Assembly (NCBI GenBank): GCA_943735955.1
Contig: OX030958.1
Coordinates: 11,294,362 to 11,358,361, forward strand
Direction: 5' to 3'
Length of the DNA stretch: 64,000 nt
Source of the DNA: Piscicola geometra
Lineage: Eukaryota > Annelida > Clitellata > Hirudinida > Piscicolidae
Shown: positions 1-11,866 of the stretch, piece after piece
How positions within the stretch are numbered: position 1 is the first letter of the stretch
Layout of the letters: every line of letters begins with the position of its first letter
The notes under the pieces: generated by a model
What the model was told of the DNA's origin: nothing
The model's database searches: none
Seen by the model: the letters and a program-made list of their open reading frames with translations, nothing else
Position numbers and translations under genes: made by a program

Positions 1-691
1 GTATCGTTTTATTTAAAATATCCCCTGGTGTCAGTTTACTTTTTGCGTTATCAAGAACAAAAATCAACTTTTAAAGTTTTTTTAAATATGATTTTTCAGT
101 GTGTTTATATTTTTAAAGAATGAATACAGTTTTTAAATATATTTTTCTATCTTATATTTAAAAAAATCTAGAATAACTTATTTTTTGATTTCAGAAACAA
201 AGTTAAAACTTAACAAACCAGATGCAAAGGAGTATCTCCCATATCATTTTCGTACTTCATTTTCCCTAATTCTGCAATCAAACGAGTACATAAGTTGGTT
301 TCGAAAAATAATTTTATAACGTAACCAAAATAGATTGAATAAAATTGAGCATTAATAATTATGTTTTTTTATATTTATTTTAAAGGTTTCCACTTATATT
401 CTGAATATATTACGTGCAGATCGACACGGTTCAGTGTCCGAATCTTCGAAGTCAAAATATCCTCCGCTGGTTTTCTGATCTTTTATGCACCTCCGATACT
501 CACATGAGCCCTTCTCTTCTGTGGGAAAGTTGATCGTGACGTGGGAAGATTGATTGGAGGGAAAAGTAGATTAAGAAAACTTTTAAGCCAAGCATTCGAA
601 TTGATTGGTTAATGTATAATGGATGTAACTTTTTATGGTTTTAGATACTTTCTATGAAATATAATTGAATAAGGAACACTATTGTTAAAAA

Positions 692-782
692 AATTAAAAT
701 TGAAACTTATCCTAAATAAATACAGTGTTGAAACCTATCCTAAATAAATACGGTGTTGAAACTTATCCCAAATAAATACGAT
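692..782. repeat. Short tandem repeat, about 30 bp, three copies
   Basis: Three consecutive near-identical units of about 30 bp share a core reading TTGAAAC(T/C)TATCC(T/C)AAATAAATAC. No gene overlaps it. Each unit contains AATAAA by composition, but nothing suggests transcript ends here. Confidence 0.75.
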
Positions 783-3700
783 ATTAAATCATTTTAATAC
801 AAAAACGAAAAAAACATACACATATAATCTAACTTCATAAAAAAGAACTAAAATACATTTAGAAAAAGATTGAAGTTATTGTAGTTGCTGAAAATTATTG
901 GTTACAACTGAAGAAAAAAAACTGTCATCATCTAATATGTATTTCGCGTATATGAAGAGAAAGTGCGAATTAGTCCTAATCAAAAACACTTAAAGCCTTT
1001 ACTCTGTTAATTTACTTTAAAAAACTAATTTAAAACACTTTCCTCGAAAACAGTGCTTAGTGGTATAAATTCTTGGACGCTTCTCACAAAAGCAAACAAG
1101 ATCCTCCATTGTTTCGCCTCTAATGCCAGAGCAATGATCGATGCACCAACTCATTCAGAACAAAAACTCTCTTACATCATCATATTAGTGAACACATTCT
1201 GGAACAATTGCTTTAAAAAATCCCATAAAGTAGAATTTATTTTTTTCATAGTAAAACTATAAAAAAATAAAGTTACAATAATTTTATTTTGCAGATTTCT
1301 TTCTCGTTATTTGTTTGTCAAGATGCATGTTGACTTTCACTAATATTTTTACCCAATAATTAATAAATTTTTCATTTCATATTTCGATAATTTTAAAATA
1401 TTTTTCTGAAGTTTAACAAGTTTTTTAGCGACAATTTTAAAAATATATAGTTACGTATTTTTCTTTTCACTAAAAACAATTTTTTTGAGTTTCATTGTAA
1501 AACTATCAGTTTAAAGAATTCTCCACTTAACAAGGGCCTGGTGTGCAAACACTCAAATATCAAAGAATCAATACTTTTGTACCACGAAAGTCTGACCAAT
1601 CGAAAAAAGGGAAAAGCTTTTTACGGTATTTACAATTAAAAATGGCAAAACGCATAATCTTATTCAAAAAGTTTAGTTATATTAATATATTAATTATTAA
1701 ATTTTAATTTTTAGATAACTTCAAATTAATAATTGCTGGTTATTCAGACCTATAAGAAAATCAAATGAGTTTCTTTTTTGAAATGCATTTACAAAAGAAT
1801 GACGTTTTTAAAGTTTTTTCATGAATTTCAACATTGATAACTAATTCTGGCGTGAATAAGTTATATAATAATATTATTATTCTTAATATATTATTATTAT
1901 TTTGCATTAAACTCAAATGTTGTTGCTAGTTGCACTGATTTTTTTAAAGCCTCTAAAGATTTTTTCTCTAAATTATTAATTCAAAATAGTTGTGGAAAAT
2001 TATTCGTAAAAGTTCGTTAACATGAACATCGTGGTCTATCTCAAAACATGCCACTGCACATGTGCGTATAACTTTTGCAAATTCCAACCAGATTTGACAG
2101 TTTTTCACTGTTTGACTCAGAAATAAATAGAAAAAAAGATTTGTTAAACATTACTCAGTTCATTTCAATGGGTATTAATTTTTCTAGTCAAACTGAAACA
2201 GTTGTGAAATAGTGACAACAATCATGCAAGACACATAATAATATTCTAAATTGTTAACACATTTGTAAAATATTATAAAAAATAATAAATTACTAAAGTA
2301 ATAAAAGTCATAGCTCCAATTAAATAGCTCGAAGTATCTTCTTTTGCATGAAGACGTGTCGTCAAATGCATCATCGATGACACGCTGCTCCAACTCGTTC
2401 CAGATGGTCCCCAGTTACTTCGTTAGTTCCTTGACATTGTGAACTTTGATTTTCTAAACCTACTGCTGCATATCTCAAAAAAAATATTTTTACATTTAAA
2501 ATAAAAAACATCATTCACGGTTGTAACTGTTTTCACACTTTTTTAGTTTCCCTATGTAAAGTAGTGCATATTGTAGGTCTAATAATTATTTTTCACAAAT
2601 ATTTTCTTTATTTCAAGTCAAGCCGTGGAAAAAATTGAAAAACGGCTGACATTTGGCAAATAGACAGTAGGATGTTTAAATAGATACCACGGTGTTGATT
2701 AATTGCCAATAAAAAATATTATAGAAGTTGATATTCTGTATATTTTTTGATTTTTCAAATTTTTACCTTTTTATAACTTTATTTCATTAAAATAAAAGCA
2801 TATGTTTTTATCTTTTTTTTCAAATTCATTTGAAAATGTATTCATAGAAATATATCTCATATATTTCTTTTTTTTATAATTATATTTTAATTCTGAAATT
2901 TCTAAATGATTTTTTAAGTTTTTGAAATTTAAAGTGAATATTTTGTCAGAATATTTAAAATTGCACGCTAAAAATATATTGGTTTTGCTTTGTACCACTC
3001 AAACCTGATGAGTGATCTTGTCAAGAATTTATTATATATTATGTGGATATAAACATAGTCTATGTTAGTTTTTTTATCATAGAAAAATAGTGAAATATGT
3101 GAAAATGGCAGGCTTCTCGTAGATTCGTAAATGGTTTGGAAAAAGATTTTATCGGATTAAAAGAAGTTAGTTAGTAACAATTGCAAAATATATGAAGCTA
3201 TTTTTAAAATTGTTTTTTCACTTACATAACATAATGGATCTTGCTAAAGATTTACTTTTCTTATTAAATATAGAAAAGAAGTGCAAAGTTTCAATGTTTT
3301 ACACGCATTTAAAATGTATTCCTACATTCCTTTAAAGTTCCAAATCCTTCAAAAAGTATCTATAAAATATGAATTTGTTGTGTGCTTCCACAAAAAGGAA
3401 TGTAATGAGATTCACGTTTTTAGCAATATATCTTGAATTAGCTGGAAAAAACTTTTTTTTCCTTAAAATAGATGGCAATGATTTTAACAATAAGAATCTC
3501 AAACGTTTACAAAATATTTATTGCTTTAAATGTCTGACACTTTGAAAAAAAAGTTTTTATTGAATAATGCGAGTCCCTAATAGATTACAATTTTATAATT
3601 TAAAAATTAATGAATTTAATTTTTAAACTCATTGTTTTATCATTGAAAAATGTGATATATAATGAAAGAATTTGGAAAATACATTTTTAATTTAAATATT

Positions 3701-4689
3701 AAATCTCTGAATAGAATAAAAGAAAGGAATGTAAAAGAATCTAAAAACATTTCAACTTCAATTTAATTACAGACAAACTAATTTGAAATAAAAAAGAATA
3801 AAGACTTTTCCCAATGCTGAAATTATTTAATTTTGTCAAAATATTTAGATATCACTTTTCTTTATCGAATAACGCTTAAAAACTTTTAAATTTCTTTATT
3901 TTATAAATCTAATTACTCAAAAATATTTTTTTTTTCTTTCTGCAGTAAAATAATCATCGAATGGGCTCATTTTATTTTTCATGCGTCCACAAGTACTCGC
4001 GTCACACACTCTTTTCAACAATTACATACATTGTCTAGTATTGTTTATATGTGAGACGTGTTGAAAAAGTGTCCGTATCGATTATAAAAAAGGCAATTAC
4101 GAGTGGCAAAAATCTTTGTGACCCAATCGACTTTAAAAAGGCTAGGTACAAGAAATCAACCTAATTTTCCCATCATTGGGCTTTGCTCTTCAAAATTGGA
4201 ACTATTTGAGAGTGAGAAACAGAAAAAGTATACTTTGTTTTTATCCTTTCCAATTCCATATCGTAAAAACTGTGATGTAAATTTACAATTTTAATGATTT
4301 TTTAAATACTAAAATTAATTTTTTAAGTAAAATTTTGCTCATGCTTGGATAGGTTTCTGCTTCTTATTCAATGTAGAGTAATTAATCTTAACATAAAGCT
4401 CATCAATGACATTGAGAAATGAGATGAGACTAGAGTTTTCTCTTTATATATATTTCTACATATATGTGTTCCATCCAATATAGAAATTTGTTCAATATTT
4501 AGAAAAATAAACTTTTATATTAAAAATCGATTTTGCAAAGAGTATAATCAAACCTTAATCCTGATCTACCATCTAATAACAGGCGAATATCTAACCTCAG
4601 TACCCCATCAAGAATTATAGAACGACTTGCTCTGAAAGACTACAACCTCATCAAGTGCAAGCCCTTATTTTACATCCTGTCAATCTGCA

Positions 4690-4813
4690 TTCGAACCAAT
4701 CATTCCACTGAGACTTTTTTTTAAATATTTTTATTTTATTTCATTCCACTAAGTACGTGACAAAGAACGCTTCTATTGCGTTCCATAGCGCTATATAAAT
4801 TATTATTATTATA
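4690..4813 (+). mobile_element. Putative SINE or non-LTR retroelement 3' end
   Basis: A slightly GC-richer patch ends with ATAGCGCTATATAAAT followed by TTATTATTATTAT. A short GCGCTATA motif followed by a simple-sequence tail is common at the 3' ends of invertebrate SINEs and their partner LINEs (family knowledge). Related ends occur on the minus strand near 50,967-51,015, near 61,810-61,840, and in the SINE copy at 29,311-29,400. No promoter half is recognisable, so this is a truncated fragment at best. Confidence 0.4.
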
Positions 4814-4861
4814 ACCTAAACTCTGACCCTAACAAAAATTTTCTTCTAAAATATGGTGCTC

Positions 4862-4897
4862 ATTTCTTAGATATACATATATATATATATATATATG
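4862..4897. repeat. TA dinucleotide tract
   Basis: An uninterrupted run of ATATAT-type sequence of about 30 bp in AT-rich intergenic DNA. No associated gene. Confidence 0.7.
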
Positions 4898-6540
4898 TTT
4901 GTATACAATGACGGTGTTAAGCTGAAACATGCGTCTGCACAAAATGCAATCAATATTCTGAATGGAACGAAATGAACAACTATTATTTTCTACGTCCAAG
5001 GTGTAACTCTTTCCACAATTTCAAATAATTTTCTACACTTTTGTAGCACTAGGGACGAATGGAATACTTGTACATATTGAGTAACTTGCGTGGAAAATCA
5101 TGAATGCCAAAAACGAGCATGGCCTCATAACCACTAGACATTATTGACTTTTGGATATATGTCACTGGAGACATTAGGATGGCGCCAGACCGTTTGATCC
5201 CGAGTAAAAATGCACAATGCTCATTTTGCATTGAAATTAAAATGAATAAGAATAAAAACGTTACTGCATTTGACTTGCCAAAAAAATAGCTTCATAAAAA
5301 CGTCAAAAGATTCGCGTGAGAGCTCCAAAGCATAAAATCTTCATGAGATTTTAGAGCTTTCAAGTTTTTAAAACTTTAAATTTTAAAAATTAATATTTAA
5401 AAAATCAGAAAGTCGGTTTAAAAACTTTCTCAGCTCTCATCATACCCTTTTCCGCATAAATTGTAAAAAGTTATAGCGCTTCTACGCTTTTATTGAATAA
5501 TTCATAGAGTAAAAGCGGAGATGTGTTAGAAACGTCGACGAGGGGAAGTTTAGACAAGTTTCAATTTTATGGCACTCTGTGTATAGAATTAAAGGAAAAG
5601 AGAATGAATAAAAGTGAATGTTGAAAGCGATAAAGCTAGAAATATAAATGTTTATGTTTATGTTTTAGTTTTATTTTTCTTATTTTTCATTTATTCTATT
5701 CTCTTTTTTTCTCGTAAATGAACAAAATAACATGTAATAAATTTATATTTTTATATGTTTTAAATATGAATATATATTTAAAAATTACTCTTTTTACAAA
5801 ATATTTAATTTAATAGGTTCATTATTTTTTGGGAAACGAACCTGGACAGAGTTTCTCGTAAAAGAATTCTATAAACCTTTTGACATATTCATTGAAGTTG
5901 GCCAGAACGTTTTTGTTGCTTGATTTAGGGTTTCTCGGCATTGATAACATTTTAAAGCGTCTGCATTCACATGGATGAAATAATTTATAAATCAATGAAT
6001 TATAAATTGTATTATATAAACTTAAAAAGTTAAATATATTTTAATTTAATTTTAAATATGAAATTTCATATAGGAACCAACTTTGATTCAATAAAATAAA
6101 AGTAGAATCTACTTAAGAACATTTTCAAATGGATTCCATGTTTTCGCATGTTTTTTTACTCTAAAAGATTAAGAAAAATGCAATCTTAGTTATCATCGTC
6201 CAACAAATATATATAAATCGGCGGACAAAAAATATTCATTAATGCTTTTTTGCCTTACATGAAACTTTAATGAAAAATAACGGTTTATTAAGAATTCTCA
6301 ATTTTAAAAAACAATATTCTTAATTAAATTCTATCGATTTTTTTTAACAAAAAAAATACTTTTAAGCTTAATTGTTAATAATAATCATAAAAAATTTCTA
6401 CCTAGTTTTATATGTTTAGTTTGAAATTGTTTTTATCACTTTTATATAGATATATATATTTATATAGATAATTTAAACTATAAACTTCTCCGTTTTTAAA
6501 CAGTTTAATTAATTATATTTCGTTTTACATTTTTTTGATC

Positions 6541-6669
6541 GGGTAGCTGATTGTGTAACGGCTTGACCAATGATTAATTGTCTTAGGTTTGAGTGCAGCC
6601 AATGTCAGTAACACAATGGTGCAATTTACATTTTTATTAGCCTTTTGGGTTATATGCCACTATAATAAA
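6541..6669 (+). mobile_element. tRNA-derived SINE, copy 1 (degraded)
   Basis: The copy begins GGGTAGCTGA, which resembles a polymerase III A box. About 45 bp later it has TTAGGTTTGAGTGCAGCC in the B-box position. It ends GGGTTATATGCCACTATAATAA. The same start, spacing and end occur in reverse at 46,386-46,573, where the motifs read GGGTAGCTGAGTCGG, TAGGTTCAAGTGC and GGGTTATACGCCACTATAAT. The family call rests on this two-copy match, and the tRNA origin on the box A/box B layout. Confidence 0.65.
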
Positions 6670-8575
6670 ACTCATCATTAATATTTTTATTTCTTACTTA
6701 GTTCCAAAAAAAGATTAAAAACTTACTGAAATATCAACAAACTAAATTATTATAATAAATATATAACTTTAGTTAAGCGTTGAAAATAAATTTTTCCTCT
6801 TTAAAAAGTATTCAAATTTTAAAAGATAAATATAAACGACATAAAAACTCACCGATTTTCTAAGTAGAAAATAGTTTTTTTATTTAAGAATTATAAAACT
6901 GGTGCTAAGACTATGTGAGATTTTTCGTTGGCGTGGTTACAAGCGAGTCCGGAAAACGCATTTATATACCCTCATTGCCACTCCACACACGCGCAATTAT
7001 AAATGGTTTTTCCTTTTACGATTGAATAAAATATACCTCTTCACTTCAAGAGGATCCACAGTATTTAAAAGTAGCTGAAAAAGGAATATTTGAATACTAT
7101 TTAAAAGATATATAATAAAAAAAGTATAGTTATAAAAAGCATTATTTTAAAAAATTTAAAGACTATATTAATCTTGAAAAAAAAACAATTTTAATACCAC
7201 GGAGACTGGAACATGGCGCTTCAGATCCGACCAGAAAGAATTTAATATATAAAAATATAAATGGTAGTGAATAGCCAAAATACATCGAAATGCATTAGTG
7301 GAAAATGCGAATAAGATAGACGTCCGCTGATGTTATTGGCGTGTGGTTGGCATTAATGAGACTCCAGAAGTGTTGATTAATTGCAACAAGGTTCGATATT
7401 TAGGTTTTAAAAAGTAATAATTTAGTTTTAATATTCGTTTTTACTTTTATATTAACCGCTAAAATCTTACGTTTTGGCAAAATCTTAAGAATTTTTTTTT
7501 ATTTCAAGTCACATTTTTCCATCAAATCAGCATCACTTATATGTTGACATAATTAAGTTGTTGCTTTGTTTTCTACACACCCTAGCAGTTTGAAACTATT
7601 GGAAAAGAGGTGGGCACTAAACCTCCTTGAACAGTGTTTCCTAAAGAAAAGTCTTAATTTCTCTCTTGAGACTTTATGCTTATGCAAAACTTTTGCGCCT
7701 GCGTATCTTTTTCATATTTCCCTGAATCACTTTTAATAAAAGGTGATGTTTTCAATTATTTTTATCACACGTTAAGCTTTGTGTTAATAAAGTGTTTTTG
7801 TTTGAAAAGTGCCAAGTATTTTCATAAAGTAGGTTTTCAGATAAATTATTTATTTTTACTTAATTTTTTTGACTTTTTTTATTTTTAGCATTTCCTAGTC
7901 TTCCAGTTTAAAAACATAAATTATGTTTTGTATAAAATTACTTCGTTTTCATGAAACACTTTCAGCGTGCTCTCGGACGTTCACATGCACTTTTAAATGT
8001 TCAACTATAATTATTTTGAAGCTGTTAGGTTCGTAGATGCGAAATAATTCATTGAGTTTATATAGTTAAAATAAATATTTGAAACATTTTTAATGAAAGA
8101 TTTAGATAGTTTTAGAAAAACAAGTGATTTATATCTTAACAAAAGAAAAATGAGTTTAACTGAATCAACAAAATTTCTTTGCGCAAATCAACATTAAAGC
8201 TTTAGTATTTATTGAGATAAAGTGGGAAAAAAGCCATCTTAATTTGTGTCTTGTTTTCCAAAACGTCTTTTCTCATCTCTAAATCGACATTTTTAGGCTT
8301 TTTATTAAGAAACTCCAAATACTAAATTTACGTCGGTTTTTTTTAAATATTCAAAAACAAGGAATTTTATTTTTATTGAAAATGTTTAAATTGGGAAGTG
8401 TTAATAAGAGATGTTATTAAAAAGTCAGTATTTCATGAACAATAATCGAAAACTTTTAAAAAATCATTTAAATTTTAAATGTTCAATTTTTTTTTTCACA
8501 TTATAAATTCAATTTTAATGTTCTAGTTTTTTATGTGCCTCAATTGCACGCTAATTTAATTAAACAGGCCAAGTT
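6670..8575. other. AT-rich intergenic DNA, nothing recognised
   Basis: AT-rich sequence. An open frame at 7,676-7,888 is Phe/Tyr/Leu-rich and reads as translated AT-rich DNA. No splice-flanked exon, RNA gene or repeat family is recognisable. Confidence 0.55.
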
Positions 8576-8854
8576 TTAGCATTGGTGTTTGCTATCACTA
8601 ATATTGAATGCTTGCCGCAGCATGGCGCAGGCCTCATGAACAATTTTCTTGTCACTCATCTTGTCCTCAGCCATCTCGTGGGCAGTTCAGGTGCTCATGT
8701 TGAAGGACTTCAGGTCGGCCTCTATGGTGGACAACTATTTCAGGTTAGAATGGCTTCTGGGACACTTGCAGCTCTCAGGTAAGTTGGAGACAAGTGCGTT
8801 CTTAATGTCGAACTCATCTGGAAAGCGAGCTTCAATCTTTTCTTCATGCTCCTG
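8576..8854 (-). pseudogene. Decayed reverse-transcriptase C-terminal remnant (non-LTR retroelement)
   Basis: Read on the minus strand, about 93 codons stay in one frame with two in-frame stops. They contain EADLKSFNMS, then AHEMAED, then KIVHEACAMLRQ. This order (a short basic block, a TIEADLKSLN-like helix, an AEDR-like turn and a final helix) is typical of the C-terminal end of animal non-LTR retrotransposon polymerases, by recall. The patch is also more GC-rich than its surroundings, as expected for an inserted coding fragment. It is broken and cannot encode a functional polymerase. No 5' portion, RT catalytic motif or endonuclease is visible nearby. Confidence 0.55.
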
Positions 8855-11804
8855 TGTTGCAAATGGAATTTATTTCGTTTGGACGGCTTCGTTTGTTATC
8901 TTTTCTGACCAATGAATACTGCAAATTGATCGAAGACAACTTGTGAAAACTTTTGCTTTTAAAGTCAATTTCAAGTCTTAAATAAAAGTAATAATTTTTT
9001 TCTTTATAAAAATTTGGCTTCTTCATTCTACTTATAAATTGATAAAGTTTTAAAACAACTATTAATAAATAAGATCTACAAAAATAGTTTTGAAGCACTT
9101 CAACAATAAAATACTACATTCAATAAAAAGATGTATTTTAATTTTAAAAGCTAAAAATCGCAAGTATCTTATAATTGTAGAAACAAAATAAATTCAAAGA
9201 AAGCTTCTAAATTGTAAGAACCTTAAGCAAAATGTGAAAAGTAAATGTTTCAAATTTTAAATAGAAATTCAATAGATTCCATCAAAAATGTGTCACTAAG
9301 TTGCAAGTAAGATCGATTTGAGTGGCAACCCTAGGTGAGATTCTGTCCACCTTTGAGTAATGTTCGTTTGACCTTTGCTTGTACGCATCTCGGCGAAGCT
9401 TGTGTACAAACAAAAGCGTGGGTGGGACGTCTATTCTTATCCCATATTTATTCTTATAATATTTATTTTCGTTACCTATACGTTATATATTTTTCGTTTC
9501 AATTGAATTCTTTTATTGATTATTCTTTCTTCAGCTTTTTTAGGTCATTGTCAATATGTTTTTCAAACGTCGATATTTTTGTTTAGTGAAGCTCTTAATT
9601 GTATTTTTAACAATAGAAATAAATTATTTTTTCTTGCTTGAACAGATTTTGCAAATGTCAATTGTTATTACATTTTCACAACGTTATTACTTTATTATTT
9701 TCTAGAATATAAAAGGTGTATGAATGTATCATCGGGTTTTATTGCTATCAACTCCCTTCCGCCCCACCGTCGCCATACCTCCATTTGCATTGATCATTAT
9801 GAGTCCTTCTCCTGCTTCCAGAGAATTGGAGAATAACACATCTGGTATTAAAATAAATACTTTTTTATTTTCTGTTTTTCTCAAAAAATAAAGTACGCTT
9901 GTTTGTCTGGTTATTTATTTTGTTGTCCCACAATATCAGCCTGTGAATGTGATTTATGTGAAGATCTTATTTCCCCATTATCCCACCTAAAATATCCTCA
10001 TTTTCGGTCTTTCTCTATGAAAATTAATCAAAACCTTGTCTGCAGGAGAAACATTTTTGTCTTTTCAAAACAACGCAAGCGAAAAAAAAACATTTGAAGA
10101 AAAAATCATAAAACTAAAGTTTATGGATTTCAAGCATTTTTAAAAGTTAATACATGTAAGCTGCGATGAAACTTATTGAACTATTTGAATTTTATTAGCT
10201 TCGTAGAACTAGTGTTTCCAAAGTTCAGTTTAAACTTTTAAGAAATGAATCTGAAAATTGCGTTCAAAATTTGACTTGAGAGCATAATATATTACGAAAA
10301 TTCCATTTCAATATTTTAAAATTAAAACTTGTTTCAACCTGACGAAAAAGTTAAGGCTTTGTTCATAATTTTGCATTAAAAAGTCAATTTAATTTAACAT
10401 CTGTGGTTTTGGCTTTAAATAATCTTTTTTTTCATTCGATAATCCACTGCTTCTATCTCGCTTTATGCACTTCAAAAATATTTCGTAATAATGAAGTTAT
10501 TCAACGCGCCATCATCGTAAACTTATGAAAAGTGATCACATATCGGGCTTACAGCCTTTTTATTATGAATAAACTTTAATAGATCACTTTTCTTTAAAGA
10601 AAATCTAATATTTCAAATTTTTCATAACAATAACCAACAATAAATAGTTTTAGAAAAAAGAAACGTCATGAATGTATAATACAAATGCAAGTTAATTTTT
10701 CCGATTTTAAAGCTATTATTCAACAACGAAGAAAATAAAACAAGTTTTTACAATTGTTAAAATCTATTTTGTCAATGCTCTATAAAAAATGTAATAATTT
10801 TTTAATTTACCGCAGTTACCGCGGTTTTTCTGCTCAAAAAATAACATTTAAATTTAAAAAACTGTTAAATTTAAACTTTAAACATTTATTCGAAGTTATG
10901 AACTTAAAACCATATTTCAGAAAAACTTTTAGTCTATAAAAGTAGTTTTAAAATTTGCAAACATAGAAAATTGGTTTTATTGCCTTTTACAGCCTTTTTC
11001 AGGTATTAAAATATGCATTTTTTGTTTTTTTCTGTCAATAAGTCTTTTCAAAGTTCTGCTCATATGGTACTTAAATGAAACCACTTGAAACAAATACATA
11101 CGAAAATAAAATGATGAAAACGTTATTTTAAAAACTATTTTTAGAAAGTTTCAAAGCTAATTCAATAAAGACTTTTAAGCCAGAATAACTTTTATTTTCA
11201 AACGTTTTAAAAAGTAATATATAAGTCTAGGATTGGCGTGAAATGTATTTTACAATGGAAAAACTTTCTCTAAACTTTTTCTTTCAAAGAAAAAAACGAG
11301 ATGAAGAATCCAATATTCTGAAAACGTATTATGTCAAAATATACATATCTTCTATTTGTCTTTTATAATAAAAAAAACTTTTTTTAAACAATTTTATTTT
11401 CATAAAATTGCTATTTTCAATCAAACTAAAACATGTTATGTCGAGTTTTAATAGAAATCTTATTAATACATTTAAAATAAAATTTAAATAATAAAATCAA
11501 CAAATTTGAAAAATTATTGAATACTTACAAATATATTTCTAAAAAAAGTCTGTTTACATTAGTCTAAATTAGAATTATTTTCTTTAATATTGGATTAAAA
11601 TATCTTTTGAAATTTATATTTAAACTAATTTAATTTCAAAAAAATTTGCTGAATCTAATTGTTTTCCAATGTTTTTTTTCCGAGTGATAGAAGATTTGTT
11701 TTTTTAAGGAAGAAATGAAACTATCATATCAATCTTCAAGAGCGTATTGAAAATAAATTACAATTTTCTTTGATAAATCACTCAAGTCCAACTTGAAGCC
11801 TGAC
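8855..11804. other. AT-rich intergenic DNA, no gene recognised
   Basis: Short open frames at 9,335-9,586, 9,903-10,097 and 10,754-10,939 have no recognisable domain or splice context. A less AT-rich patch near 9,320-9,430 is of unknown nature. Confidence 0.55.
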
Positions 11805-11866
11805 CGGGTTTACGCCACGTTAATAACACTTGTCGTTGTATTGTATTGTATTGTATTGTTAAAGAA
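11805..11866 (+). mobile_element. Retroelement 3'-end fragment with TTGTA tail
   Basis: CCGGGTTTACGCCACGTTAA is followed by about four TTGTA units. The ACGCCAC core resembles the GGGTTATACGCCACTATAAT end of the SINE copies at 6,541-6,669 and 46,386-46,573, but the terminal simple repeat differs. I see no promoter half upstream, so it is probably a 5'-truncated insertion. Confidence 0.4.

Larger units (their letters stand above)
1..6540. other. AT-rich intergenic DNA, no gene recognised
   Basis: I see no coding exon with family resemblance here. The short open frames (for example around 1,053-1,262, 4,103-4,294 and 5,049-5,231) are AT-driven, lack recognisable motifs and are not flanked by convincing splice sites. 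Recognisable content is limited to a three-copy direct repeat near 692-782, a retroelement-like 3' tail near 4,690-4,813 and a TA tract at about 4,866-4,896. Confidence 0.6.
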
